Assembly (NCBI RefSeq): GCF_024199845.1
Contig: NZ_JANADO010000001.1
Coordinates: 5,270,001-5,334,000 of the forward strand
Direction of reading: 5' to 3'
Length of the DNA stretch: 64,000 bases
Source: Bradyrhizobium sp. CCGB12
GTDB lineage: Bacteria > Pseudomonadota > Alphaproteobacteria > Rhizobiales > Xanthobacteraceae
The translations under genes and the position numbers were made by a program. Below the pieces are notes generated by a model, which saw only the letters and a program-made list of their open reading frames with translations, was not told the origin of the DNA and did not search any database. The stretch's first letter is position 1, and the number at the start of each line of letters is the position of its first letter. Of the stretch, positions 1 through 8,985 are shown piece by piece.

Positions 1-1085
1 GCCGTGGACGTGTGGTAAGGCGAGCACTGCAGCGAGACCTGTCCATGGCGATCACCGGATATCCGCTCGAAGATTTCCTGAATGATGCGCGACTTGCCGA
101 TGCCGGGCTCGCCGAACTTGACGACGACCTGGCCGTCGCCGTCCCTGGCCTGCTGCCAGCGCCCCATCAGCAGCGCGATCTCCTCCTCGCGGTTGACGAG
201 CGGCGTCAGCCGCGTGCCCATGGCGGCGGCAAAGCGGGTCTCCACCCGCGAGGCGCGCATCACGTGCCAGGCCTGCGCCTTCTCGGAGATGCCCTTCAAG
301 TCATGGGCGCCGAGATCGCGGTAGTCGAACTTCCCCTTCAGCAGCGACTGGGTCGAGGCGGAAATCACCACGCCGTTGGGCGACGCCAGGCCTTGCAGGC
401 GCGCGGCAAGGTTGACGGTCTCGCCGACCGCGGAGTCGCGCTCTTCGGTGCCCTGTCCGACGAGATCGCCGACCACGACGAGACCGGTCGCGATCCCGAT
501 GCGGACGGCTGGCGAGTGGCTGAGCGCACCACGCGGCTCGATCGCGCGCGCGCTCGACAGCACCCGCACGATCTCGAGCCCGGCGCGCACCGCGCGCTCG
601 GCGTCGTCCTCATGTGCGGTCGGATAGCCGAAATAAACCAGGATACCGTCGCCGACGAAGCGGGCGGCGAAGCCCTCGTAATGCTTGACGACGCGGACAC
701 AGGTTTCGCGGAAGCTCGCGATCATGTCGCGCACGTCTTCGGGATCGAACTGCACCGAGAGCGAGGTGGAATCCACCATGTCGCAGAACATGGTCGTGAG
801 CTGACGCCGCTCCGCGCCGACCTCCGCCCGCGTTTGCGGAGGCGCCACCACTGCCGGCGGATCGGCCGTTTCGGCCTGGAACAGCGCCGACATGGCTCGC
901 TGAAGCCGCTTGCGATCACCGAGCGGCAATCCGAGCTCGACCAGATCCGACTCCGTCAGGTCCGCCATGACGTCGAGATCGAGTCGGTGCTGCGCGAAGA
1001 GATCGGTGTAGTGGCCGAGACCGATGCCCTCGAGCCAGCGCTTCAGCCCGCCCTCCGTTCCCGTGCCCGGCTCATTCTCCAGCAT
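1..1085 (-). CDS. Class III adenylate/guanylate cyclase with SAM and AAA ATPase domains (3' end outside window)
   Basis: The reading frame runs from ATG at 1085 off the left edge without a stop, so only the first 361 codons are seen. A SAM-like domain (residues about 9-60, with LGHYTDLF and LVELGLPLGDRKRL) is followed by a class III cyclase domain beginning FCDMVDSTSLS, which carries a metal-binding Asp. It continues through VGDGILVYFGYP and GETVNLAARLQG. After it comes LVNREEEIALLMGRW and a Walker A-like GEPGIGKSRI, the start of an AAA ATPase region. Proteins with this order usually continue into a TPR-rich C-terminus of about 1,000 residues in total. The expected reaction is cAMP synthesis from ATP in the cytoplasm; the signal sensed is unknown. 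It is convergent with no neighbour in view and is divergent from the synthetase gene. Confidence 0.9.
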   Translation of the reverse strand, partial: MLENEPGTGTEGGLKRWLEGIGLGHYTDLFAQHRLDLDVMADLTESDLVELGLPLGDRKRLQRAMSALFQAETADPPAVVAPPQTRAEVGAERRQLTTMFCDMVDSTSLSVQFDPEDVRDMIASFRETCVRVVKHYEGFAARFVGDGILVYFGYPTAHEDDAERAVRAGLEIVRVLSSARAIEPRGALSHSPAVRIGIATGLVVVGDLVGQGTEERDSAVGETVNLAARLQGLASPNGVVISASTQSLLKGKFDYRDLGAHDLKGISEKAQAWHVMRASRVETRFAAAMGTRLTPLVNREEEIALLMGRWQQARDGDGQVVVKFGEPGIGKSRIIQEIFERISGDRHGQVSLQCSPYHTST

Positions 1086-1221
1086 GGTGATTTCTGCCCG
1101 ACCATCACTCCGTCGAAGGGCTTTGGACCCCTCAATCACAGATTTTGGGGGCCGAACTTCACCTCAGACTGGACGCGTTCCCTAAGTCTTGGGAAGAATA
1201 GCTCAATCAGATCAAAAGGGA

Positions 1222-4200
1222 ATGGCGTTGTCGGACATTGCATCCGGAGCGGGAGAGGGATCGGAAGGCGCAGGCCCCGAAACCAAGTCCTTTGCCCATA
1301 TCAGCGGCCTGCTCGACTTCCATGCGCGGAAGATGCCGGCGGCACCCGCGCTGCTCGCCCCGGGCCGGCCGCCCCTCAGCTTCGGCGCACTGGGCGAATT
1401 GATCCAGCAACTGGTCCGTACCCTGCGTGGGCTTGGCATCGGCCCCGCAGACCGCATCGCCGTTGCGCTGCCGCGCGGCGCCGACAGCGCGCTGGCACTG
1501 ATCGCGGTCGCCTCCAGCGGTGCCTGCGTCCCCGTCAATCCCGATCTGACTGCGGACGAGCTGCAACGCTATTTCAGCGAATTGAAGCTGACGGCGCTCG
1601 TGACCCGGGCCGACATGAACTCACCAAGTCGTGACGTCGCCAGGGCGCTCGACATCGCGGTGATCGATTTCGTGCCGGGGCCGGCGAACGATCTCGGCGG
1701 CTGCGCGTTCATCGGTCCGACGGTCGGGCCGGCGACTGCCGACGTCGCCTCCCGCGGCGACGACGATGCGTTCATCCTGCTGACGTCAGGCACGGCGGCG
1801 CGGCCGAAAATGGTGCCGCTGACCCATCGCAATGTGTGCCTGTCCGCCTATAATGCCGGCCGCGTGCTGTCGCTCACCTCGCACGATCGCCTCCTCAACG
1901 TCCTGCCGCTGTTTCACGCCCATGGTCTGATTTCGGGCCTGCTGACGGCACTGGCCGCCGGCTCCAGCGTGATTTGCACCGACGGCTTCGACGCATCCTC
2001 CTTCTTCGGCTGGATGCGGGAGCTGCAACCCACTTGGTACACGGCGGTGCCGACCATTCATCGCGCGCTGCTGACCGCGGCCGAAGCTGATCCGGACCGC
2101 GTCCGGTCGTCGTCCCTGCGCGTGATCCGTTCGGCCTCGGCCTCGCTTGCGCCGGCGATCCTCGAAGGATTGGAAGCAAATTTCGGCGTACCCGTGCTGG
2201 AGACCTACGGCATGACCGAGGCGGCCTCGCAGATCGCGGCCAACCCGTTCGAGCTGCGCAAGGTCGGATCGGTCGGCCGCGCCGCGGGCCCGGAGATCGC
2301 AATCATGGACGAGGCCGGCCGCGCACTTGCGAGCGGCGCGCATGGCGAGATCATGCTGCGCGGGCCGAACATGAGCCGCGGTTACTATAATGACGATGCG
2401 GCGACAGAGGCCGCATTCCGCAACGGCTGGTTCCGGACCGGCGACCTCGGCTATCTCGATGCCGACGGCTACCTCTTCATCGTCGGCCGTATCAAGGACG
2501 TCATCAACCGCGGCGGGCAGAAGATCTCACCGCTGGAGGTGGAAGAGGTCCTGCTCGGCCATCCGGCGGTGCTTGAGGCCGGCGTGTTCGCCGTCCCGCA
2601 CGAGAAGCTCGGCGAGAACGTTGCCGCCGTCGTGGTGTTGCGGCCGGACTCCGCGGCGGGCTCGGACCAGTTGCGCCAGTTCGCCCGAAAGCGGCTCGCG
2701 GCCTACAAGGTGCCGAGCCTGATCCGCAGTGTTACCGCGCTGCCGAAAGGCGCCAGCGGCAAGGTTAAGCGCAATGCGCTGGCCGAGCTGATCGCAACGA
2801 TGGACGGCGACGACGAGGCCCGGTTGCCGCGCAACGCGCTGGAGACCCAGCTCGCTGCGATCTGGGCCGGTCTGTTGGAGCTGCCGCGGGTCGGCACCGA
2901 CCAGGACGTCTTCGCGCTCGGCGCGGATTCGCTCGCGGTGACGCAGATGCGCTCGCGCCTGCGCGAACGCTTCAACGTCGACTTCTCGTTCGAGGACATT
3001 TTCGATTGCCCCACCGTGGCCGCGCTCGCCGCACGGCTCGGGACCGCCGCAAGCCGCCGCGAGGCGGGACAACCGGCCTGGCGTCGGGCGTCGGCCGCAG
3101 ACGCGCCGCTGTCGTTCCAGCAGCAGCGGATGTATGTGCTCTCGCGGCTCGATCCGACCCGCTACAATTACAATGTCGTCGAAGTCGCCGTTCTCAAGGG
3201 CCAACTCGACGTCGCCGCACTTTCCGCGAGCGTCACCGCGCTCTGCGCGCGCCACGAGGCGCTGCGCTCGATCGTCGTCGAACGGCAGGGCGAACCGGCA
3301 CAGCTTATGCTGCAATCGCCGCCGCGGTTCGAGCGGATCAAGCTCAGGCCGTGCCCGGCCGACAAGCGCGCCGTAATCATCAGGCGCGAGGCGCTCAAGC
3401 TCGCGCAATATCCCTTCGACCTCGCCCGCGAGCCGCCACTGAAGGTCACGCTGCTGTCGTTCGACAGCACGAGCCACGCGCTGGTGGTCAACGTCCATCA
3501 CCTCGTCACAGATGGCTGGTCGCAACGGTTGTTCTGGGAGGAGCTTGCCGCCCATTACGTGGTCGCGCGCAAGCGGAGCGCCGCCGCGCTACCCTCGCCT
3601 ACCTACCAGTATCGCGACTTTGCGCTCTGGCAGCAGAGCTGGGCGCAGACGCCGGCGGCCAAGGAACAGCTCGACTATTGGCGGACCCAGCTCGACGGCG
3701 TCACCACGCTGCCGTTACGGACCGACCGGCCACGGCCGGAGGTCTGGAGCGGTCATGGCGCCCGCCACTATCTCGAATTCTCCAGCACTCTGTCGGCCGA
3801 TCTGCGCGCGCTGAGCCAGAACCAGGGCGTCACCCCGTTCATGACGCTGCTCGCGGCCTTCCAGTGCCTGCTGTTCCGCCATACCTCGCATGAGGATGTC
3901 GCCACGGGATCGCTGATCGCCAACCGCAACCAGATCGAAAGCGAGCGCCTGATCGGGCTGTTCGCCAACACGCTGATCCTGCGCAACGATTTTAGCGGCG
4001 ATCCAAGCTTCGGCGACATGTTGCGGCGGGTGCGGCAGGTCACATTGGACGCCTACCGCAACCAGGACCTGCCGATCGAGGAGGTGCTGCGCGCGCTCCA
4101 GATCGCCCGCCGAACCGACGGCAATCCGCTGTTCCGGATCATGTTCATCCTCCAGAACGCCTCGATCGAGGCGGCGCGCTTCCCGGGCCTTTCGACGCGC

Positions 4201-7200
4201 CGGCTGGAAGTCGATCCCAAGGTGGCGCGCTTCGACATCACGCTCGAACTGGTCGAGGCCGACGGCCGCTTCACCGGGTTCTTCGAATACGCCACCGATC
4301 TGTTCGACGCCGGGACGATCGAAGGCATGGCGACCCAGTTCAAGACCCTGCTCAAGGCCGTCGTCGCCAATCCGGAGCAGCGCATCTCCCGCCTGCCGCT
4401 GCTGACCGAGGCCGAACGCCGGCAGTTGCTGGCGAAAGGCCGGGGCGTCGAATTCACCACGCGCGGCAATTTGTGCGAACGCTTCGATCGTCAGGTCAAG
4501 CGGACGCCGAACGCTGCTGCGGTGTCGGACGGCCGCACGTCCCTAAGCTATCGCGAACTGGCGCGCCGCAGCCAGGCGATCGCTCGATGGCTGGCCCGCG
4601 AGGGCGTTGGTGCCGAGAGCGTGGTCGCCCTGCTTGCGGCGCGCGGGCCCGACCTGCTCGCCGCAATGATCGCCGTGCAGCGCGTGGGCTCGGCGTTCCT
4701 CAATCTCGATCCCGACCAACCGCCGGCGCGGCTTGCAACCATCCTCGGATCGAGCTGTGCCCGCGTGCTGCTGACCGGACGGGCCCAGTCCGCCATGGTC
4801 GGGACGCTGCTCGATCCGCTGGTCGAGCGGATCCATGTCGCCGAGCTCGAAGACGTGATTGCGCCGGCGGCGACAGAGCCGGTCCGCACCGTCCGGCGCA
4901 CCGCCTCGAGCCTCGGCTATCTCGTCTATACGTCCGGCTCCTCCGGCGCGCCGAAAGGCGTCATGATCGAGCAGCGCGGCCTGTCGAACCATCTGGCCTC
5001 GCTCATCTCCGAGCTCGGTCTCTCCACAAGGGACGTGATCGCGCAGACTGCGCCGCAGAGCTTCGTCATATCCGTCTGGCAATTCCTCGCCGGGCCCATG
5101 GTCGGCGCGCGCGTGCATGTCTTCGGCCACGCGATTGTGCAGGATCCGATCCTGCTGGCGCAGGAGATCGAACGCGAAGGCGTCACGGTGCTCGAGATCG
5201 TCCCATCGCTTTTGCGTGTCGTCGTCGAACGGATGAACGAGGCAAAGGTCCAGCGCGCGTTCTCCAAATTGCGATTGCTGATCTCGACTGGAGAGCCTCT
5301 GCCCGTCGACCTCTGCAACGCCTGGTTCGCCCGCTGCCCGAAAGTGCCGCTGATCAATGCCTATGGCGCGTCGGAATGTTCTGACGACGTCTCCCTGCAT
5401 CGCCTGACTAGAACGCCGGCGGCCACGACGAGCAACGTTCCGGTCGGCGCGCCGCTGCCAAACACCCAGCTCTACGTGCTCGATGCAAACCTCCAGCCGC
5501 TGCCGGTCGGCGTAACCGGCGAGCTCTGCATCGGCGGCGCCGGCGTCGGCCGTGGCTATATCAACGATCCCGCGCAGAGCCGGCAGCGCTTTCTGCCCGA
5601 TCCGTTCTCGCGCCGTGCAGGCAGCCGGCTGTACCGGACCGGCGACCTCGCCCGCCGCCGCGCCGATGGCACGATCGAATGCCTCGGCCGCGCCGACCAT
5701 CAGGTCAAGATCCGTGGCTACCGCATCGAGCTCAAGGAGATCGAGACCGCACTGGTCGAGCATCCCAGCGTGCGCGCCGGCATCGTCGAGCCGCGCCGCG
5801 AGACGAGCGGCGATGTCAGGCTGGTCGCCCATATCGTCGCAAGGCCCGGCAGCACGAGCAGCGCCAGCGCGCTACGCGACTTCCTGAAGGGCCGACTGCC
5901 GGGCCATGCCATCCCGTCCGCCTTCCTGTTCCTGGATCAGGTGCCGCTCAACGCCCATGGCAAGATCGACCGATCCGCGCTTCTGGCGCCGGCGCAGCAG
6001 GAGGCATCCGGACCGGACGCGGCCGTGCCGGCACGGCGCTTTACAGAAAAGGTGCTCTCCGACATCTGGACCGACCTGCTAAAGGTCGAGAGCATCAGCG
6101 TCACCGACAATTTCTTCGATCTCGGCGGCCACTCGCTGCTCGCGGGACAGGCAATGGCGCGCCTCAGCCGCGCGCTCGGGGTATCGCTGCCGATCAAGAC
6201 CATCTTCGAGGCCCCCACGATCGAAGAGCTTGCCCGTCGGGTCGACGAGGCCGTGGCGGCGAAGCCGCACAAGCCTGGCGCAAGCGGCCCAAGGCTGGGT
6301 GAAAAATGGGCGGCTGAAACAAGGCAGGTTGCAACGAGGCTGGCCGAAGGCGGTCCTCCGGCGCTCTCGATCGCGCAGGATCAGATGCTGCGGATCGAAC
6401 AGAACCTGCCGGGGTTGCCGCTCTTCAACCTGCCCTTCGCCTTCCGCCTCCAGGGACCGCTCGATCCGGCCGCCCTGGCGCAGGCGATCGACGATGTCGT
6501 CAGCCGGCACGAATCGCTGCGAACCGCATTCGGCTGGAACGGCGAGGAGGCCGCCGGCCACATCGTCGCGGCCGACACAATCGGCCGTGTCCTGACCGTC
6601 GAGACCATCGGCGGCGGTCATCCCCATAACAACAAGCGGCGCAGGGCGCTCGAGCTCAGGAAGATCGATCTCCTGATCGAGCAGGAGACCTTTACCCCGA
6701 TCGACACCACGCGCGCGCCGCTGCTCCGCGCCCGCTTGTTGCGACTCCACGACGATGACCATGTGCTGCTGCTGACGCTGCATCACGCCATCGTCGACGG
6801 CTGGTCGATCGGCGTACTGTTCGAGGAATTGTCCAATCGATATGCGGCGCTGGCCGGATATCCGTCGGCGCCGCTGCCGACATTGCCGCCGGCCTTTTCG
6901 GACGTCGCGCGCTGGCAACGCTGGTGGTGCGGCACCGACGCGGCCCGCCGCCAGGCCGTCGACTGGAGCGAGAATTTGCGCGGCGCAGGCCCCATCTTCG
7001 ACGGCGAAGCAAGCCCGGGCGCATCCAGCGGACATCACCCGGTGAGCCTCGAGCGCGAGCTGATCGGCAGGCTCACGGCTTTCGCCGGCCGGTATAACGC
7101 CACCCAATTCATGTGCCTCCTCACCGGCCTGAAGGCGCTGCTGCTGGCGCGAACGGGCCGCACCGACATCGTGGTCGCCACCGCCATGGCCAATCGCGCC

Positions 7201-7704
7201 CAGCCGGACATCGACCGAATCGTCGGCCCGTTCGAGAACACGGTGATCATCCGCACGCAAATCACGCCGGAGCTGTCGTTCGCGCAAGCCTTGGCGCGGG
7301 TGCGCCAGAGCGTGCTGGATGCGCATGCGCGGCAGGAGCTGCCGTTCAACATTCTGGCCGACCATCTGGAACGGGAGGGAATCGATCCGGCCTCGCTGCT
7401 CCAAGTCTATTTCACCCTGCAAAATCCGCTGCGCCAGCCGCTCGATCTGCCCGATCTCGCCACAGAGTCGATCGGCAACATCGCGCGCGAGGGCCAGCCG
7501 GTGCTGCCGATCGACCAGACTTGGCTGTCGCTGATGCTCAAGGAGCGCCCGACCGGAATCACAGGCTCATGCAATTACAAGGACGAGCTGCTCGACGGCC
7601 GCATGGTCGGCGCGTGGATGAAGGATCTCGTCGCGCTGCTGGAGGCCGCCGTCGCCCAACCCAACATGCCGCTCGGCCGATTGCTCGCTCGCAGGGCGGC
7701 ATGA
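1222..7704 (+). CDS. Nonribosomal peptide synthetase, A-PCP-C-A-PCP-C, no thioesterase
   Basis: A cytoplasmic multimodular synthetase of 2160 residues. In order: an acyl-CoA-ligase-like adenylation domain (LLTSGTAARPKMVPLTHRN near residue 190, Lys in LPKGASGKVKRN), a carrier domain (LGADSLAV, Ser near 567), a condensation domain (HHLVTDGWS near 760), a second adenylation domain (YTSGSSGAPKGV near 1235, GKIDR), a second carrier (LGGHSLLAG near 1636) and a terminal condensation domain (HHAIVDGWS near 1855). There is no thioesterase or reductase after it, so the product may leave by condensation with a free nucleophile. The A4 core of the second adenylation domain reads SFVISVWQF, where family members have FDxS, so the Asp that usually grips the substrate amino group is Val. 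ATG at 1222 is chosen; an in-frame TTG at 1189 is possible. The two downstream enzymes suggest one biosynthetic locus. The product is unknown. Confidence 0.95.
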   Translation: MALSDIASGAGEGSEGAGPETKSFAHISGLLDFHARKMPAAPALLAPGRPPLSFGALGELIQQLVRTLRGLGIGPADRIAVALPRGADSALALIAVASSGACVPVNPDLTADELQRYFSELKLTALVTRADMNSPSRDVARALDIAVIDFVPGPANDLGGCAFIGPTVGPATADVASRGDDDAFILLTSGTAARPKMVPLTHRNVCLSAYNAGRVLSLTSHDRLLNVLPLFHAHGLISGLLTALAAGSSVICTDGFDASSFFGWMRELQPTWYTAVPTIHRALLTAAEADPDRVRSSSLRVIRSASASLAPAILEGLEANFGVPVLETYGMTEAASQIAANPFELRKVGSVGRAAGPEIAIMDEAGRALASGAHGEIMLRGPNMSRGYYNDDAATEAAFRNGWFRTGDLGYLDADGYLFIVGRIKDVINRGGQKISPLEVEEVLLGHPAVLEAGVFAVPHEKLGENVAAVVVLRPDSAAGSDQLRQFARKRLAAYKVPSLIRSVTALPKGASGKVKRNALAELIATMDGDDEARLPRNALETQLAAIWAGLLELPRVGTDQDVFALGADSLAVTQMRSRLRERFNVDFSFEDIFDCPTVAALAARLGTAASRREAGQPAWRRASAADAPLSFQQQRMYVLSRLDPTRYNYNVVEVAVLKGQLDVAALSASVTALCARHEALRSIVVERQGEPAQLMLQSPPRFERIKLRPCPADKRAVIIRREALKLAQYPFDLAREPPLKVTLLSFDSTSHALVVNVHHLVTDGWSQRLFWEELAAHYVVARKRSAAALPSPTYQYRDFALWQQSWAQTPAAKEQLDYWRTQLDGVTTLPLRTDRPRPEVWSGHGARHYLEFSSTLSADLRALSQNQGVTPFMTLLAAFQCLLFRHTSHEDVATGSLIANRNQIESERLIGLFANTLILRNDFSGDPSFGDMLRRVRQVTLDAYRNQDLPIEEVLRALQIARRTDGNPLFRIMFILQNASIEAARFPGLSTRRLEVDPKVARFDITLELVEADGRFTGFFEYATDLFDAGTIEGMATQFKTLLKAVVANPEQRISRLPLLTEAERRQLLAKGRGVEFTTRGNLCERFDRQVKRTPNAAAVSDGRTSLSYRELARRSQAIARWLAREGVGAESVVALLAARGPDLLAAMIAVQRVGSAFLNLDPDQPPARLATILGSSCARVLLTGRAQSAMVGTLLDPLVERIHVAELEDVIAPAATEPVRTVRRTASSLGYLVYTSGSSGAPKGVMIEQRGLSNHLASLISELGLSTRDVIAQTAPQSFVISVWQFLAGPMVGARVHVFGHAIVQDPILLAQEIEREGVTVLEIVPSLLRVVVERMNEAKVQRAFSKLRLLISTGEPLPVDLCNAWFARCPKVPLINAYGASECSDDVSLHRLTRTPAATTSNVPVGAPLPNTQLYVLDANLQPLPVGVTGELCIGGAGVGRGYINDPAQSRQRFLPDPFSRRAGSRLYRTGDLARRRADGTIECLGRADHQVKIRGYRIELKEIETALVEHPSVRAGIVEPRRETSGDVRLVAHIVARPGSTSSASALRDFLKGRLPGHAIPSAFLFLDQVPLNAHGKIDRSALLAPAQQEASGPDAAVPARRFTEKVLSDIWTDLLKVESISVTDNFFDLGGHSLLAGQAMARLSRALGVSLPIKTIFEAPTIEELARRVDEAVAAKPHKPGASGPRLGEKWAAETRQVATRLAEGGPPALSIAQDQMLRIEQNLPGLPLFNLPFAFRLQGPLDPAALAQAIDDVVSRHESLRTAFGWNGEEAAGHIVAADTIGRVLTVETIGGGHPHNNKRRRALELRKIDLLIEQETFTPIDTTRAPLLRARLLRLHDDDHVLLLTLHHAIVDGWSIGVLFEELSNRYAALAGYPSAPLPTLPPAFSDVARWQRWWCGTDAARRQAVDWSENLRGAGPIFDGEASPGASSGHHPVSLERELIGRLTAFAGRYNATQFMCLLTGLKALLLARTGRTDIVVATAMANRAQPDIDRIVGPFENTVIIRTQITPELSFAQALARVRQSVLDAHARQELPFNILADHLEREGIDPASLLQVYFTLQNPLRQPLDLPDLATESIGNIAREGQPVLPIDQTWLSLMLKERPTGITGSCNYKDELLDGRMVGAWMKDLVALLEAAVAQPNMPLGRLLARRAA

Positions 7705-7846
7705 CCGGCCGTGCCGGACGGGCCCATATGGGTTCACTCGTCAAAGCTGTGAATGAGCAAGTTGCATCTTGATTATTTTGGCGCCGCCGCGCAAGATTAT
7801 TCCCGCGTTTTGGATTTGGACGATTATTTTCAACCGGGGGAGTGTT

Positions 7847-8020
7847 ATGGGTTTCATCAAATTTGCCAAGGGTACCTCGTTGAGCGACAAGGACCGCAAG
7901 GCCCTCCAGAAGCTGCTCACCGCCGAGAAGAAGAAGCTTCAATCCGCGCTGAAGGACGTCGACGCCAGCCTTTCGATGCTGAGCGGATCGAAGAAAGCCA
8001 AGAAGAAGAAGAAAACGTAA
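7847..8020 (+). CDS. Lys-rich 57-residue hypothetical protein
   Basis: ATG at 7847 follows a strong GGGGGAG ribosome site at 7836-7842. The product is a charged helical peptide starting MGFIKFAKGTSLSDKDRK and ending in SGSKKAKKKKKT, a basic tail with no membrane segment. It sits between the synthetase and the phosphopantetheinyl transferase on the same strand. I do not recognise a family. It is not MbtH-like: the conserved Trp and Asn-Xaa-Glu features are absent. The basic tail suggests nucleic-acid or carrier-protein binding, which is only inference. Confidence 0.65.
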   Translation: MGFIKFAKGTSLSDKDRKALQKLLTAEKKKLQSALKDVDASLSMLSGSKKAKKKKKT

Positions 8021-8100
8021 GGCTCGTCGGCCGGGACCCCGTACGAATCTTGGACTCTGGTTTTCGGAGCTAGGCCGCTTGCGCGTCGAGTTTGGGTCTC

Positions 8101-8114
8101 GCGCAAGCTTGCGC
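8101..8114. repeat. Perfect 14-bp palindrome
   Basis: GCGCAAGCTTGCGC reads identically on both strands. It lies in the 233-base gap between the Lys-rich protein and the phosphopantetheinyl transferase. It could be a regulator site or the tip of a small hairpin; nothing else in the gap is recognisable. Confidence 0.5.
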
Positions 8115-8253
8115 CTGTAAACCGGCCTGCAAATCGACAAGAATTTGCCCGGGTGTACCGCTAGGAGCGGTCCGCTCAGGCTGCTTCTTGCTCACTTTGA
8201 TTCTTCCGTCGGGATCGGGGATTTGGCCTCGTCCGACGCCAAAGGCCCATTTG

Positions 8254-8985
8254 ATGGCAGACGACAGAATTGAACTCTTCGTCGGACTGATCGAAACCGT
8301 CGACGCGCCGGGCGCGGTCGATGCGTGCCGGCGTCTGCTCTCGGTCGACGAACGGATCCGGGCCGACCGTTTCATGTTCGAGCGGCATCGACGGCAGTAC
8401 ATTTTCGCGCACGCCATGCTGCGCATGGCGCTGTCGCAGGTCGCCTCCAACGTTGCGCCTACCGACTGGTCCTTTGCGGCCGGCCGTTACGGTCGGCCGT
8501 TTATCGCGGCGCCCAAGACTTCGGCCGCACTGCATTTCAGCCTGTCGCATGCCGACGGCTGCGTCGCCTGCGTCGTGTCAAGGCATGAGGCCGTCGGTGT
8601 CGACGTCGAAACCGTGTCCCGGCGCATCGCGCCGTTATCCACGGCGCTTCGCTTCTTTGCGCCGGAGGAAGTCGAAACCTTGCGCGGACTGCCGGAGCCC
8701 GCCGCGATCGAGCGCTTCTTCGACTATTGGACGCTCAAGGAGGCCTATCTGAAGGCCAGGGGTTTTGGGCTCAATCTGCCGCTCGATGCATTCGCCATGC
8801 AGGTGTCGCACGAAGCGATCGAGATCAGCTTCAAGCCTGATATCGCCGACGATCCGCAAGGATGGCGCTTCTCGCTGTGCTCGCCATCCCCCTCGCACCG
8901 CCTCGCCATCGCCGACGGCTCCCGTGCGGACGGCGGCCTTCCCATCAGCCGCAATACCTGGCCGCTCCGGGAAGCGGCGGAATGA
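8254..8985 (+). CDS. 4'-phosphopantetheinyl transferase, Sfp type
   Basis: A protein of 243 residues, the normal size for Sfp/Gsp-type enzymes, which move phosphopantetheine from CoA to the conserved Ser of carrier domains. The two family signatures are present: GVDVE near residue 115 (magnesium-binding acidic pair) and WTLKEAYLKARGFGL near 158-172. ATG at 8254 is preferred over an upstream TTG because the homologous region starts just after it. It lies directly downstream of a synthetase with two carrier domains, which it very likely activates. Its stop overlaps the start of the next gene (ATGA at 8982-8985), so the two are translationally coupled. Confidence 0.93.
   Translation: MADDRIELFVGLIETVDAPGAVDACRRLLSVDERIRADRFMFERHRRQYIFAHAMLRMALSQVASNVAPTDWSFAAGRYGRPFIAAPKTSAALHFSLSHADGCVACVVSRHEAVGVDVETVSRRIAPLSTALRFFAPEEVETLRGLPEPAAIERFFDYWTLKEAYLKARGFGLNLPLDAFAMQVSHEAIEISFKPDIADDPQGWRFSLCSPSPSHRLAIADGSRADGGLPISRNTWPLREAAE

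Noticed and set aside
12..1634. Long plus-strand frame of 540 codons
   Set aside because: It is the opposite-strand shadow of the adenylate cyclase gene and runs into the synthetase; its protein is Arg/Ala/Gly-rich without family motifs.
4543..5832. Minus-strand frame of 429 codons inside the synthetase
   Set aside because: High GC third positions keep the opposite strand open; the plus strand has clear domain motifs throughout.
7705..7846. Possible missing thioesterase or third carrier after the synthetase
   Set aside because: The synthetase stops cleanly at 7704 and the following 140 bases hold no GxSxG or LGGxS frame.
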